A DNA stretch of 64,000 nt, from contig JAHLKH010000045.1 of NCBI GenBank assembly GCA_025526915.1, positions 1 to 64,000 on the forward strand, read 5' to 3'. The position numbers and the translations under genes are program-made. The notes beneath the pieces were generated by a model. That model was not told the origin of the DNA. It made no database searches and saw only the letters and a list, made by a program, of their open reading frames with translations. Positions within the stretch are counted from its first letter, which is position 1, and each line of letters opens with the position of its first letter. Positions 20,824 to 29,200 of this stretch are shown one piece after another. Source of the stretch: Entophlyctis helioformis (taxonomy: Eukaryota; Chytridiomycota; Chytridiomycetes; Chytridiales; Chytriomycetaceae).

Positions 20824-22092
20824 TCAGCGCGGCAGTTGCGGTACCTGGTGAGCCTGCGAGGCCGGTGGGGCGGCAGGTGCGGGCGAGGCAGTTGGGAAGG
20901 GCTGGCCCGTGTACGGCGAGTGCGGCTGACCCATGAACGGCGGATGCGGCTGACCCATGTATGGCTGCGGTGGTGGCTGCCAGTGAGGTGACATGGCCGC
21001 GTACGCGAAGGCAGGTTGCTGCTGCTGCATCCACTGGGCCTGGCCGTGGAACTGCTGTCTGGCGCTGCCCCTGATGCGGCCATGGCGGTTGGTGTAGGGG
21101 GCACCGGGACGCTGGTGCTGCTCGCGGCTAAGACGCGGGTGCTTGATGACGCCCTCGTTGGCCAGGCGCTGAAGGCAGTTGTCGCTGTTGTGCGACTTGT
21201 TGCCTGGGTGAAGCGGGCAGTCAAACTTTCGCGTTGTTTCGGGAGCAGCCGACGGCGGGGGACCCGAGGGTGCTCCGGCGTTGGCTTGCGGCCAGGCGGC
21301 AGCGGCGTAGGCCGTAACAGACGGAATCGAGGACTGGGCCTGCTGCTTGAGGAGCTTGATGGCCAGAGCCTCGGCTTTGGCGATCTTCTGCGAGACCTTG
21401 CTGGTGAGCGTCGTTTCGTCCATGTCAGCGTTGTCTGAGATGAACGAGGAGATGTGTGCCGTGTGGGCTTGCACTTGCTCCGGCAGGCGATCGAGGACAG
21501 CTTCGAGCTGCTCGTGGAGCTTGAGATGGTTGAGCTCGATCAGGTCCAGCTTCCGGTGGATGGCGAGGAAGTCCTCCATGAACTCCTCGACAACAGGCTT
21601 GTCGGAGAGAGGCGGGCAGGTGAGTGCCTTGGCCTGAGCAAGGAGAGTGTCACGCAGGGCATGCTTGGTCAGTTCTGCAACGGTCTTCATCTTGGCGTAG
21701 ATGACGGCAGGCGAGGAGCCTTCTTTGTACGCTGGGCTGCGATCGTCAAGCAGCTGCTTGATGGCCTTCACGGCGAGGTCCCGCAGAGCGATGGCGTCCT
21801 TGCGAGTCCTGTCCTGACGGTCGTGCAGTTCGACCTTGAGTCTGTAGCTGGCGCAGTCGTCCTTGTACTTCTGGTGGGCTGCTGTTTTTTCTTCTGCTGC
21901 GGCCTTCTCGGGGAGTGTCGGTGCGGCTGGCTGGGCAGGAAACGGGCCTGGCTCGGGTGGCAGCGGTGTGTCGACCAGGATGAACCTTTCATAGGCTTCT
22001 TGGCCCGCTAGGCCTTCGACAGCTTCCTTAAAAGCTCGGAAGTTGCTGCAGTCGCTCTTGAGCACGCTGCTGGTGCTGGTGCGGCTGCTCAT
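20824..22092 (-). CDS. Copia Gag
   Basis: 422 aa, starting at ATG 22092 (MSSRTSTSSVLKSDCSNF), 30 bases inside the 5' LTR. Mostly helical UBN2/copia-gag-like region (FKEAVEGLAGQEAYERFIL, LLDDRSPAY, LTKHALRDTLLAQAKAL, VEEFMEDFLAIHRKLDLIE, LDRLPEQVQAHTAHISSF). It is followed by a CxxH....H....C knuckle (CPLHPGNKSHNSDNC) that occupies the place of the usual CCHC knuckle, and a Gln/Pro/His-rich tail with four near-repeats of MGQPH. It forms the virus-like particle and binds element RNA. It ends QVPQLPR-stop just before the minisatellite segment. Confidence 0.85.
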   Translation of the reverse strand: MSSRTSTSSVLKSDCSNFRAFKEAVEGLAGQEAYERFILVDTPLPPEPGPFPAQPAAPTLPEKAAAEEKTAAHQKYKDDCASYRLKVELHDRQDRTRKDAIALRDLAVKAIKQLLDDRSPAYKEGSSPAVIYAKMKTVAELTKHALRDTLLAQAKALTCPPLSDKPVVEEFMEDFLAIHRKLDLIELNHLKLHEQLEAVLDRLPEQVQAHTAHISSFISDNADMDETTLTSKVSQKIAKAEALAIKLLKQQAQSSIPSVTAYAAAAWPQANAGAPSGPPPSAAPETTRKFDCPLHPGNKSHNSDNCLQRLANEGVIKHPRLSREQHQRPGAPYTNRHGRIRGSARQQFHGQAQWMQQQQPAFAYAAMSPHWQPPPQPYMGQPHPPFMGQPHSPYTGQPFPTASPAPAAPPASQAHQVPQLPR

Positions 22093-22121
22093 CGGTTTGA
22101 GACAAATAAGGACTCTTGATC

Positions 22122-22189
22122 TGATGAGTTGGATTTGGTAGGATAAGGTAACTTCATTATCACACGCGCTCGCACACACATTCTCAACA
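22122..22189 (-). repeat. 5' LTR of copia element
   Basis: 68 bp, identical to 17009-17076. It lies about 65 bases upstream of the TATA-like box of the beta-propeller gene and is transcribed away from it. Confidence 0.95.
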
Positions 22190-22194
22190 AGGGC
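22190..22194. repeat. Target-site duplication, copia element (second copy)
   Basis: AGGGC, matching 17004-17008 exactly. Confidence 0.9.
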
Positions 22195-22253
22195 CACATG
22201 CAAGGGAGCGCCGTGTTGTGCCCAGAGGCGTGGGGGGCCGGTGACTGATCCGC

Positions 22254-22262
22254 AATATAAAA
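22254..22262 (+). promoter_or_regulatory. TATA-like box of the beta-propeller gene
   Basis: aatataaaa lies about 60 bases before the AC repeat and in the right orientation for the downstream secreted protein. The copia insertion left it intact. Confidence 0.55.
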
Positions 22263-22316
22263 GGCTGCCACAGCCACACCAAACAGCCAGCAACCAGCAG
22301 CTCCTGCACATCCCAC

Positions 22317-22318
22317 TT

Positions 22319-22374
<56 letters not shown>

Positions 22375-23720
22375 CTCCCTCCAGCCATCTCTCCTCGCTC
22401 TCCTCGCTCTCGTCTGTCGCAAGCATCGCCGCCGTGGCTCTCACTGCCGCATGCGCGTTTCAGGCTCCTGCCGTCTCGGCTGCTCCCGTCGCTGCCCCCG
22501 TCGCTGCTGCCCGTGCCATCTACTTCCTTGACAACGATCTCAAGGCCAGCTCGGTCGTTGCCGTTGCCGTCGATCCCGCCACCGGCAAGCTGCCCGCCAA
22601 CCCCAAGAACTCCAAGCGGCCCAAGGGTGTCCGCCGCATTGCAACGGGCGGCCGCGGTGCCGTCGGCGTGTCGGGCGGCAAGCCAGTCGCCGTCGATCCG
22701 TTCTTCTCGCAGGGCCCCATCCAGGTCGGCGACGGCATGGTGTTTGCCGTCAACGCAGGTTCCAACACGCTGTCGCTGTTCAGCATCGACAGCACCAACC
22801 CCACGCATCTCAAGCGTGTCGGCAAGCCACAAAACACGCTCGGCGAGTTCCCTGTGAGCGTGACGTACTCGTCCAAGCTCAAGACCGCCTGCGTACTCAA
22901 CGGCGGCGCTGTCAGCGGCATCGCCTGCTTTGCGGCCGATCCTCGCACCGGCCTGCGTTTGCTGCAGGATGCCTCGGGCAAGCCGTTCAAGCTGCGTACG
23001 CTCGCCGGTCTCAACCAGACCACGCCGCCCGAAGGCCCGCTTGGCACGGCATCGCACATCTTCTTCAACCCGGCTGGCGACGCCGTGCACGCCACCGTCA
23101 AGAGCAACCCCGCGACCAAGAGCGCCGGCTTCCTTGCCACGCTCCCCGTCGACATGGCGGCCAGCAACGCCAGTGCAGCCGGATGCACCGGTATGGGAGT
23201 GCGCTTTGCCGACAAGCCGATCCTCACCTCGCCCAACGGCACCATCGCGCTCTTTGGCAGTGCGTTTGCCGACGCAGCAGGCACCAAGCTGGTTGCCACG
23301 GACGCCGGCTTTGGCATCGCGTTCCTGGACGTGCCCAAGGCTGCATCGCTCGGTGAGGCCAAGCCCTCGTCGCTCACGGCCATCGACGGCCAGAAGGCAA
23401 CGTGCTGGGTGGCGTTCTCCAAGGCTTCGCAGACGGCATTTGTGACGGACGTGGCTCGCGGCCGCATTGTCGAGGCATCGCCCAAGACTGGCAAGGTGGT
23501 TGCGGTGCACGACTTTGAGGGGCCGGCCAAGGGCAACCTGACGGGCATGATTGACCTGACGGTCGGCGGCGAGTTTGTGTATGCGCTTGCTCCGGGTCAA
23601 GGTGCCCTTCTTGCTGCACGCATTGCCGGCGGTGCTGCCACACCAGACACTGCTGCAACCATGCAGATGATCACGGGCATTGCAAACGGTGCCAGTGCTG
23701 GCATGGCTGTGCTTGTCTGA
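22317..23720 (+). CDS. Secreted beta-propeller (lactonase-like) protein; start codon unresolved
   Basis: The C-terminal 440 residues look like a seven-bladed lactonase/3-carboxymuconate-cyclase-like propeller of fungi: repeated blade edges such as GDGMVFAVNAGSNTLSLFSID, SHIFFNPAGDAVHATVKSN and GEFVYALAPGQGALLAARI. It begins with a hydrophobic signal-like stretch (SSVASIAAVALTAACAFQAPAVSA), so secretion is likely. The frame is open back to 22245 but has no in-frame ATG before the mature protein; 22317 is a TTG. An (AC)26 tract directly precedes the signal peptide. Either initiation is non-AUG, an upstream exon or intron is missed (gtacac near 22319 and ctccag near 22384 could be splice sites), or the ATG was lost. 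Family assignment is moderate; enzymatic activity is unproven. Confidence 0.65.
22321..22372 (+). repeat. (AC)26 microsatellite
   Basis: Uninterrupted AC dinucleotides lie between the TATA-like box and the signal-peptide coding region. Translated in the propeller frame it would give a Thr-His repeat. Confidence 0.95.
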
Positions 23721-24353
23721 TGTGTCTTTCAATAAACGATGCTGTACACTGCACTCAAGGCATGCGTTTGTGCCGGCTGTTTCACTGCCGCGAGGATGGG
23801 AGATCTCGGCTGGTACCACGATGGCCGAGGCTGGAGAGTGTTGCATGGCCAAGTGGCGGAACTTTTACAGAGCAGACGCGTCTTGGTGCTCACAAGGACG
23901 GTGTGGTCAACGCGATGCATGGCAAGTGTGCGCGATCAGAGGACAGGGAGGGACGTCTTGATATTGCCAAGTGGCACCATGCCAGCCGCACAGAGGGACG
24001 CTCAACTCGTGCGATCGGCATTGTACCACGGAATCAGCCATTCAAGCAAGGGGATGGCAGTGATCCAGACGGCAGATGCATCGATTGAAGAGAGGTCTTT
24101 CAAGGTGAAGTCAAGGCCACAGAGACATGAATGGCATTGTGTTGATATGCCAGTTGTGCCACACCGCCAGTCCCAGATGGCAGATCACACAAGCTTCACT
24201 CGCCCGTCTTCCCTTTCTGGTCGCTCTCTCGACGGCAATCCACACAAGACGGCCATCGCACACCGCGGCAGCAAAAGAGCAGGCCAGGGCCGTCCAGATG
24301 GGGCTGTGAGTGGCAGGAATGTCTCGAGATGCAAAACGGATGCCCAGCAGGGC
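23721..24353. other. Intergenic region with no supported gene
   Basis: About 630 bases between the propeller stop and the tRNA terminator. aataaa at about 23731 could serve the propeller transcript as a polyadenylation signal. Several ORFs of 60-120 codons occur but none shows conserved motifs. Confidence 0.5.
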
Positions 24354-24358
24354 AAAAT

Positions 24359-24431
24359 GGTTTCATCCGGGATCGAACCGGAGACCTCCTGTGTGTTAAA
24401 CAGGTGTGATAACCGACTACACCATGAAACC
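24359..24431 (-). tRNA. tRNA-Val (anticodon AAC)
   Basis: 73 nt with a 7-bp acceptor stem (GGTTTCA/TGAAACC). The anticodon stem CCTGT/ACAGG encloses loop TTAACAC (anticodon AAC). The T arm TCCGG-TTCGATC-CCGGA contains box B, and TGGTGTAGTCGG serves as box A. No intron. A four-T Pol III terminator follows at once (24354-24357, read on the minus strand). The Ty3 element is inserted 8-11 bases upstream of its 5' end. Confidence 0.95.
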
Positions 24432-24438
24432 ACCTGTT

Positions 24439-24442
24439 GGTC
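24439..24442. repeat. Target-site duplication, Ty3 element (left copy)
   Basis: GGTC before the 5' LTR, repeated at 30220-30223 after the 3' LTR. Confidence 0.8.
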
Positions 24443-24757
24443 TGTTACGGGCTCAGCCGCCTAGCTCGGTGGATCGCCTCCAGGGGGATGCGCCTCTCGA
24501 TGTCTCAGGATTGGACATGAGACTCGGCCATTCGGCCGAGGGGCGCAACCCACAGTTGGGGCGCGCCTAGACGCCACAAGTTGTTTCGGGCTGTTGCCTC
24601 ATGTCGAGTGTGTTAGGCCGCGTACTTAAAGCGTGCCTTGCCCTGCGTGCAGTCGGCTCTAAGCGTATCTGACCGACTGCACAGGTTCGGCCTTGAATGC
24701 TACCACGTGTGTGTAATGAAGCGTATCTGACCGACTGCACAGACTTGGCCCGCTACA
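24443..24757 (+). repeat. 5' LTR of Ty3 element
   Basis: 315 bp. Contains a 24-bp direct repeat (24661-24684 and 24719-24742, beginning aagcgtatctgacc), an inverted repeat ctcggcc-attc-ggccgag near 24523-24540, and a TTAAA box near 24626. Confidence 0.95.
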
Positions 24758-24759
24758 AC

Positions 24760-24772
24760 TGGTAGCACTGGG
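24760..24772 (+). other. Primer-binding site, probably initiator tRNA-Met
   Basis: tggtagcactggg follows the 5' LTR after two bases. TGGTAGC is the complement of the usual 3' end (GCTACCA) of eukaryotic initiator tRNA-Met. Confidence 0.7.
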
Positions 24773-24777
24773 AAAGT

Positions 24778-26148
24778 ATGACAGTGTTCAGTAGCGAAGG
24801 AAACCCGCAGGACGCCGCACAGGGCAATCAGGCCGGTGCTGGCAGAGGAGCCGCCGCCGCTCAAGGAGGAGCCGCTGGCGTGGACAACGAGATCGCATCC
24901 ACCACGAGGGTCGATGCCGCGACTGTTTCAGTCAACAGTCCAGTGGAGACGCAACTTGCGTTTATTGTGAACGCGCTGCTGGGTGCCTCGCAAGCCCAGA
25001 ACGCCAGCGCCCAGTCCGTCGCGGCCACCGCATCGATGGTCGCCGGAGCCACGCCCTCGGCGTTTCTGCAAGCGGTCGCCGCTGCCGCTTGGCGTGCCAC
25101 GAGGCTGCCCGACGCCGCGCCAGCTAGTATCATCGCCGCGGCCGCCGAGTTTGGAGCCACCATGTATCAGCCGCCGGTCGCGCCGCTGCCGGTCGCCCCG
25201 CCACAAGCCGGTCCGTCGACAGCCGCCCCGGGCCGTCCAGCGGACGACGTGAGCCGCGAGGTCCGACGCAAGTTCACGCTCGGGACTTTCGCCGGTGTGG
25301 CAAACCAACTCGAGGCGGCCACAGACTTCCAACGACGCCTGGAGCAGTTCTTCAAGTTGTACGCGCATGCGAGCGAGGACGAGCTCGAGGCGCTTCTGCA
25401 CCCGGCGCTCATTGGCGCCGCGGGCCAGTGGCTGGTGCGCCACGTCAGCCGCTTTGGTGGCGTCCGCCGCGCGGAGTTTCTCGCCGATTTCCGCGCCACG
25501 TTCCTGCCGGCTGCGGCGCTCAGCCGCATCAAGGACGCCCTCGTCAAAGTGTCACAGGGCGACGCCACTGGCACCACCTACGTTTCGCGCTTCGAGTCCC
25601 TTGCAAGCGGCCTCGACATCGCCGCCAACGACGAGTTCCTCACCGATACGATGGTGCGCGGCCTCTCGGAGTCCTACGCCATCGAGGTGCGTCGTGAGCT
25701 GCGCCGTGCCGCAATGTCGTTCCCAGAGCTCTGCGAGTTCGTCCGCGGTCTGGACGACATCTTCCGCGGCGGCCCGCTCCCTTCGGTGGCGTCTCGAGGC
25801 GCGACTGGCGCCACCCCGATGGAAGGCGTCGTGTTCCACCAAGCCAACCCTGTGGCGTCGTCATCGTCACCGTCATCGTCATCGTTTATGCCAGCCAGCC
25901 GACCACGTCACCGCCAGTCGGCTGAGGAGCGCAACACCTGTTTCACCTGCCATGGCGTGGGCCAGCACCGTCCACACTGCCGGTCGACGTTCCGTTTCCC
26001 AAACCGTCGCCCTGCGCAGTTGCACTCGGTGAACATGGCCGATCTGGTCGCAGCCCTGCGCGGGCTTGGCGTTGTGCCTGCTGCCCCGACCCCTGCCGCA
26101 GGCCCCAACACCGCCGGCCCGTCTGTCGAGGGCCCCGCCCAGCACTGA
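24778..26148 (+). CDS. Ty3 Gag (capsid/nucleocapsid)
   Basis: 456 aa from ATG 24778. An Ala/Gly/Pro-rich N-terminal third is followed by a retrotransposon-gag capsid region at about 165-340 (FKLYAHASEDELEALLHPAL, GQWLVRHVSR, FLADFRATFLP, TYVSRFESLASGL, LTDTMVRGLSESYAIEVRREL). A nucleocapsid knuckle CFTCHGVGQHRPHC follows, with spacing C-x2-C-x5-H-x3-C instead of the usual C-x2-C-x4-H-x4-C. It assembles the particle and packages RNA. It ends GPAQH at TGA 26146-26148, and the same frame continues open into Pol. Confidence 0.9.
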   Translation: MTVFSSEGNPQDAAQGNQAGAGRGAAAAQGGAAGVDNEIASTTRVDAATVSVNSPVETQLAFIVNALLGASQAQNASAQSVAATASMVAGATPSAFLQAVAAAAWRATRLPDAAPASIIAAAAEFGATMYQPPVAPLPVAPPQAGPSTAAPGRPADDVSREVRRKFTLGTFAGVANQLEAATDFQRRLEQFFKLYAHASEDELEALLHPALIGAAGQWLVRHVSRFGGVRRAEFLADFRATFLPAAALSRIKDALVKVSQGDATGTTYVSRFESLASGLDIAANDEFLTDTMVRGLSESYAIEVRRELRRAAMSFPELCEFVRGLDDIFRGGPLPSVASRGATGATPMEGVVFHQANPVASSSSPSSSSFMPASRPRHRQSAEERNTCFTCHGVGQHRPHCRSTFRFPNRRPAQLHSVNMADLVAALRGLGVVPAAPTPAAGPNTAGPSVEGPAQH

Positions 26149-26151
26149 CGG
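26146..26151 (+). promoter_or_regulatory. Candidate stop-codon readthrough site between gag and pol
   Basis: TGA followed by CGG. Frame 1 is open for 32 codons from 26149 to the Met at 26245 and on through Pol. UGA-CGG is a known leaky context in plant RNA viruses. Readthrough here is inferred, not shown. Confidence 0.5.
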
Positions 26152-26244
26152 TGCCGGCGTGGTGATGAGCTGGTACGGAATGAAAGCAGTCTTCCTACAC
26201 AACCATCGCCACGTCCGGTACCTCCATCTAGCAGCCCTCCCGCC

Positions 26245-29200
26245 ATGAAGCCTGCCCCGCCGGTGCTGCCTGCACCACCCGTGCCTGCTGCGGAGCCTGT
26301 GACGCCTGCTCCGCCCGCCCCGCCTGCTCCGCCAATGCCCATGCCCAAGCGCTCATTCGCCGATGTGGTGGCGGGCAGATCTGGCGCGTCGTTTTTCAAG
26401 CTGGATTTCGCGCCATCGGCTCGCCCGCTCCGTCGATTCTCGGTGGCCATCGGATCTGTATCTGCCACAGCATTGGGCGACTCAGGCGCTGGTGCCAACT
26501 TCGTCGGTCTGCGTCTGTACCAGCAGCTGGTCGCCAAGGGTCTGGTCGAGACACACCAGCTGCCACGCGGCGTACCGCTACGCCTTGGCGACGGCTCGGA
26601 CGACATCACGCTGTCCAAGGCGTGCGTGTTTGAGCTGCAGACGCCCGACGGTCAGTCGCTGGGTCGGCTGGATGCATTCGTGGCACCCATCGACGAGCAC
26701 CACGACTTGGTGCTGGGCCTGCCGTGGCTCGAGGCGGTCCGGGCCGAGTGGCGGTTCGGGCGTGACGGGCAACTGTGTGCCAACACGCCGCGTGGACCAG
26801 TCGCCATGGCTGACGCCAAGGCCAGCTCGCCGCCTGCGTCGCTCGCCGCCAGCGCCGTTGAACTGATGTCGTATGATCAGTTCAAGCGGGCCAACAAGCG
26901 CGGCGAGATCGAGTGGGCTGTCAGCCTGTTCGAGCTCGCCGCCACTCCGGAGGAGGATGGATCGTTCCCCGAGTGGGTCGAGACCTTGCGCAGGGAGTTC
27001 CCTGGCGTCCTCCCGCCCGCTGGTAGCAAGCTCAAAATCTCTAAAGAGCTTGCACAGCTGGGTGAGCATGGCATGCACCGGATTGAGCTGTTGGACAGCA
27101 CGCCGGTCAAGCGGCAGGCGTACCGCATGAGCCCGCGAGAGCTCGATGAGGTGCGCAAGCAGCTGATCGCACTGCTGGAGGCTGGCGTCATCCGCCCCAG
27201 TAGCAGCCCATGGTCGCTGCCGATCCTCTTTGTCAAAAAGAAGGACGGCACTCTGCGGATGTGCGTGGATTATCGCGCACTGAACCAGCAGACCAAAGCC
27301 GATGCGACGGGTTTGCCGCGCATTGATGACAACCTGGATCGGTTGTATGGCATGCGGCGCTTTGCGGTGCTGGACATGCAGTCTGGCTACCAGCAGGTGC
27401 CCATGGCTGAAGACTCAGTCCAATACACTGCATTCAACACGCGGTATGGACAGTTTGAGTACTTGGCTATGCCATTTGGGCTGAGAAATGCGCCGGCCAC
27501 CTACCAGCGCATGATGAATCGTGTGCTGGAGGGTTTGGTCGATAGCATTTGCGTTGTGTATCTCGATGACATCCTTGTGTATGCGGCTGATGACCAACAG
27601 CTGCAGGAGCGCGTCCGGGCGGTGTTCGAGCGGCTGGCCAAGTACGGACTGGTCGCCAATGCCAAGAAGTGCCGGTTCGGCCTCGACGAGGTCGAATACT
27701 GCGGCCACCTGGTCTCAGCCGCGGGCATTCGGCCGGATCCGCGCAAGCTGGAGGCGATTGCCAGCTGGCCAGTGCCTAAGGAGTTGGTACAGTTGCAGTC
27801 GTTCATGGGGCTTTGCAACTATTACCGCCGCTTTGTCCGCGACTACGGCCGCATCGCCATCCCGCTCAACCGCCTTACACGCAAGGACGTGCCGTTCGCC
27901 ATGGGCCCGGACGAGATGGCGGCGTTCCAGGCGCTCAAGGACGCGCTCGTCTCGGCGCCCGTCTGCGCCGCGCCAGACTTCAGCAAGCCAATGCACGTAT
28001 GGACGGATGCCAGCCAGGACGCCGTCGGCGGCGTGCTCTCGCAGGATCACGGCAAGGGCCACCAGCCGATCGCGTTCTTGTCGCACAAGCTGTCGCCGGC
28101 GGAACGCAACTACTCGGCGACCGAGCGCGAGGCGATGGCTGTGATTCACGCGCTGCGCACTTGGCGCTGTTATGTGGATGGCGTCCGCACGATTGTGCAC
28201 ACGGATCACCAGCCGCTGACGTGGCTGAAGGGGTGGATCGACCTGGGCCACGGCAGTGGGGTTGGCAGCTGGAGTTTGAGCACTACGGGCCGTCGCTGGA
28301 GTACACGCCTGGCAAGTGGCAGCCTGCAGACGCGCCGTCCCGCCGCACCGACCTGCCCGAGCCCGCGGTTCCGATCATCGATGCTGACCCGTATGGCATT
28401 CGCGCTGACGCTGTTCAGCTGCACCCACTGGAAGCCGCACCAGCCGCACCGCCGCAGCTGGATCCAGAGCGCGATTGGCCGATGCACGCGCTCCAGTTCA
28501 AGCTCAACAACACGGTGCCGCCTGGTCTGTCGCCGCGCCACACTGCTCTGATCTCGCAGCAGAACCGCCTGTTTGTGCTGCGCGACGACACTCTGCAGCG
28601 ACGGGTCATGGTCAACGGCAAGGAGTTTGTGGTGCCATTCATTGTGTCTACGGAGCGCGACGCCATCATGGACAAGTTCCACCGCACGCTCGGCCACATG
28701 GGAGCCGCCTCGCTGTATGGCGTGCTGCAGACGCGCTACTGGTGGCCCAACATGGAGGCTGAGCTGATCGAGTTTGTGCGCCGCTGCTCGGTCTGTCAGC
28801 TGCACGAGACGCCAGCGCCGTCGGTTCGCAACCCGCTGCATCCGCTCGAGCCCGCCGCGCTGCCCTTTGAGAGGTGGGGGGTGGATATTGTGCAGGATCT
28901 GCCTGCGACGGCCGACGGCAACACGCAGCTGTTCACCGCGATCGACTACGCCACACGCTGGGTGGTGGCCAAGGCGTATCCCAACCGCGACGCCACGACC
29001 GCCGCCAAGTTCATCTACGAGGAGATCCTGTGCCAGTTTGGTGCACCACGCGAGATTATCACGGATCGCGCGAACGTGTTCACCAACGACGGTCTGCGCG
29101 AGTATCTCAAGCTGCAAGCGACCAACCACCTGCCGTCGACGCCGTACCATCCGCGCACGAATGGAGCCGTCGAGCGCATGCACCGGTCGCTGAACGCCAT

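Larger units (their letters stand above)
17009..22189 (-). mobile_element. Ty1/copia LTR retrotransposon with 68-bp LTRs, integrase core absent
   Basis: Complete element boundaries are visible: identical 68-bp LTRs (17009-17076 and 22122-22189), TG...CA ends, a 5-bp duplication AGGGC, and a polypurine tract touching the 3' LTR. On the minus strand the order is gag, a 51-bp minisatellite region, an aspartic protease with GAG-pre-integrase segment, then reverse transcriptase and RNase H. This is the copia order (RT last), but the integrase catalytic domain expected between GAG-pre-integrase and RT is missing. Identical LTRs imply recent insertion, so mobilisation in trans, or deletion after insertion, is likely. 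No primer-binding site could be assigned with confidence. Confidence 0.92.

Noticed and set aside
22112..22121. A primer-binding site for the copia element
   Set aside because: The bases after the 5' LTR (gatcaagagt on the element strand) do not match an initiator Met tRNA end or another tRNA I could recognise.
22122..22189. A promoter or ncRNA element shared between two genes
   Set aside because: The identical copy at 17009, the 5-bp duplications and the TG...CA ends show these are LTRs.
22089..23852. A 587-codon minus-strand ORF opposite the propeller gene
   Set aside because: It runs through the LTR and AC repeat and has no domain; the plus frame has signal peptide and propeller blades.
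23739..24464. A 241-codon ORF after the propeller gene
   Set aside because: It runs through the tRNA gene and into the LTR, so it is not a plausible coding unit.
24443..24757. Treating the 315-bp repeat as part of the tRNA locus
   Set aside because: It is the 5' LTR of the Ty3 element, repeated at 29905-30219.
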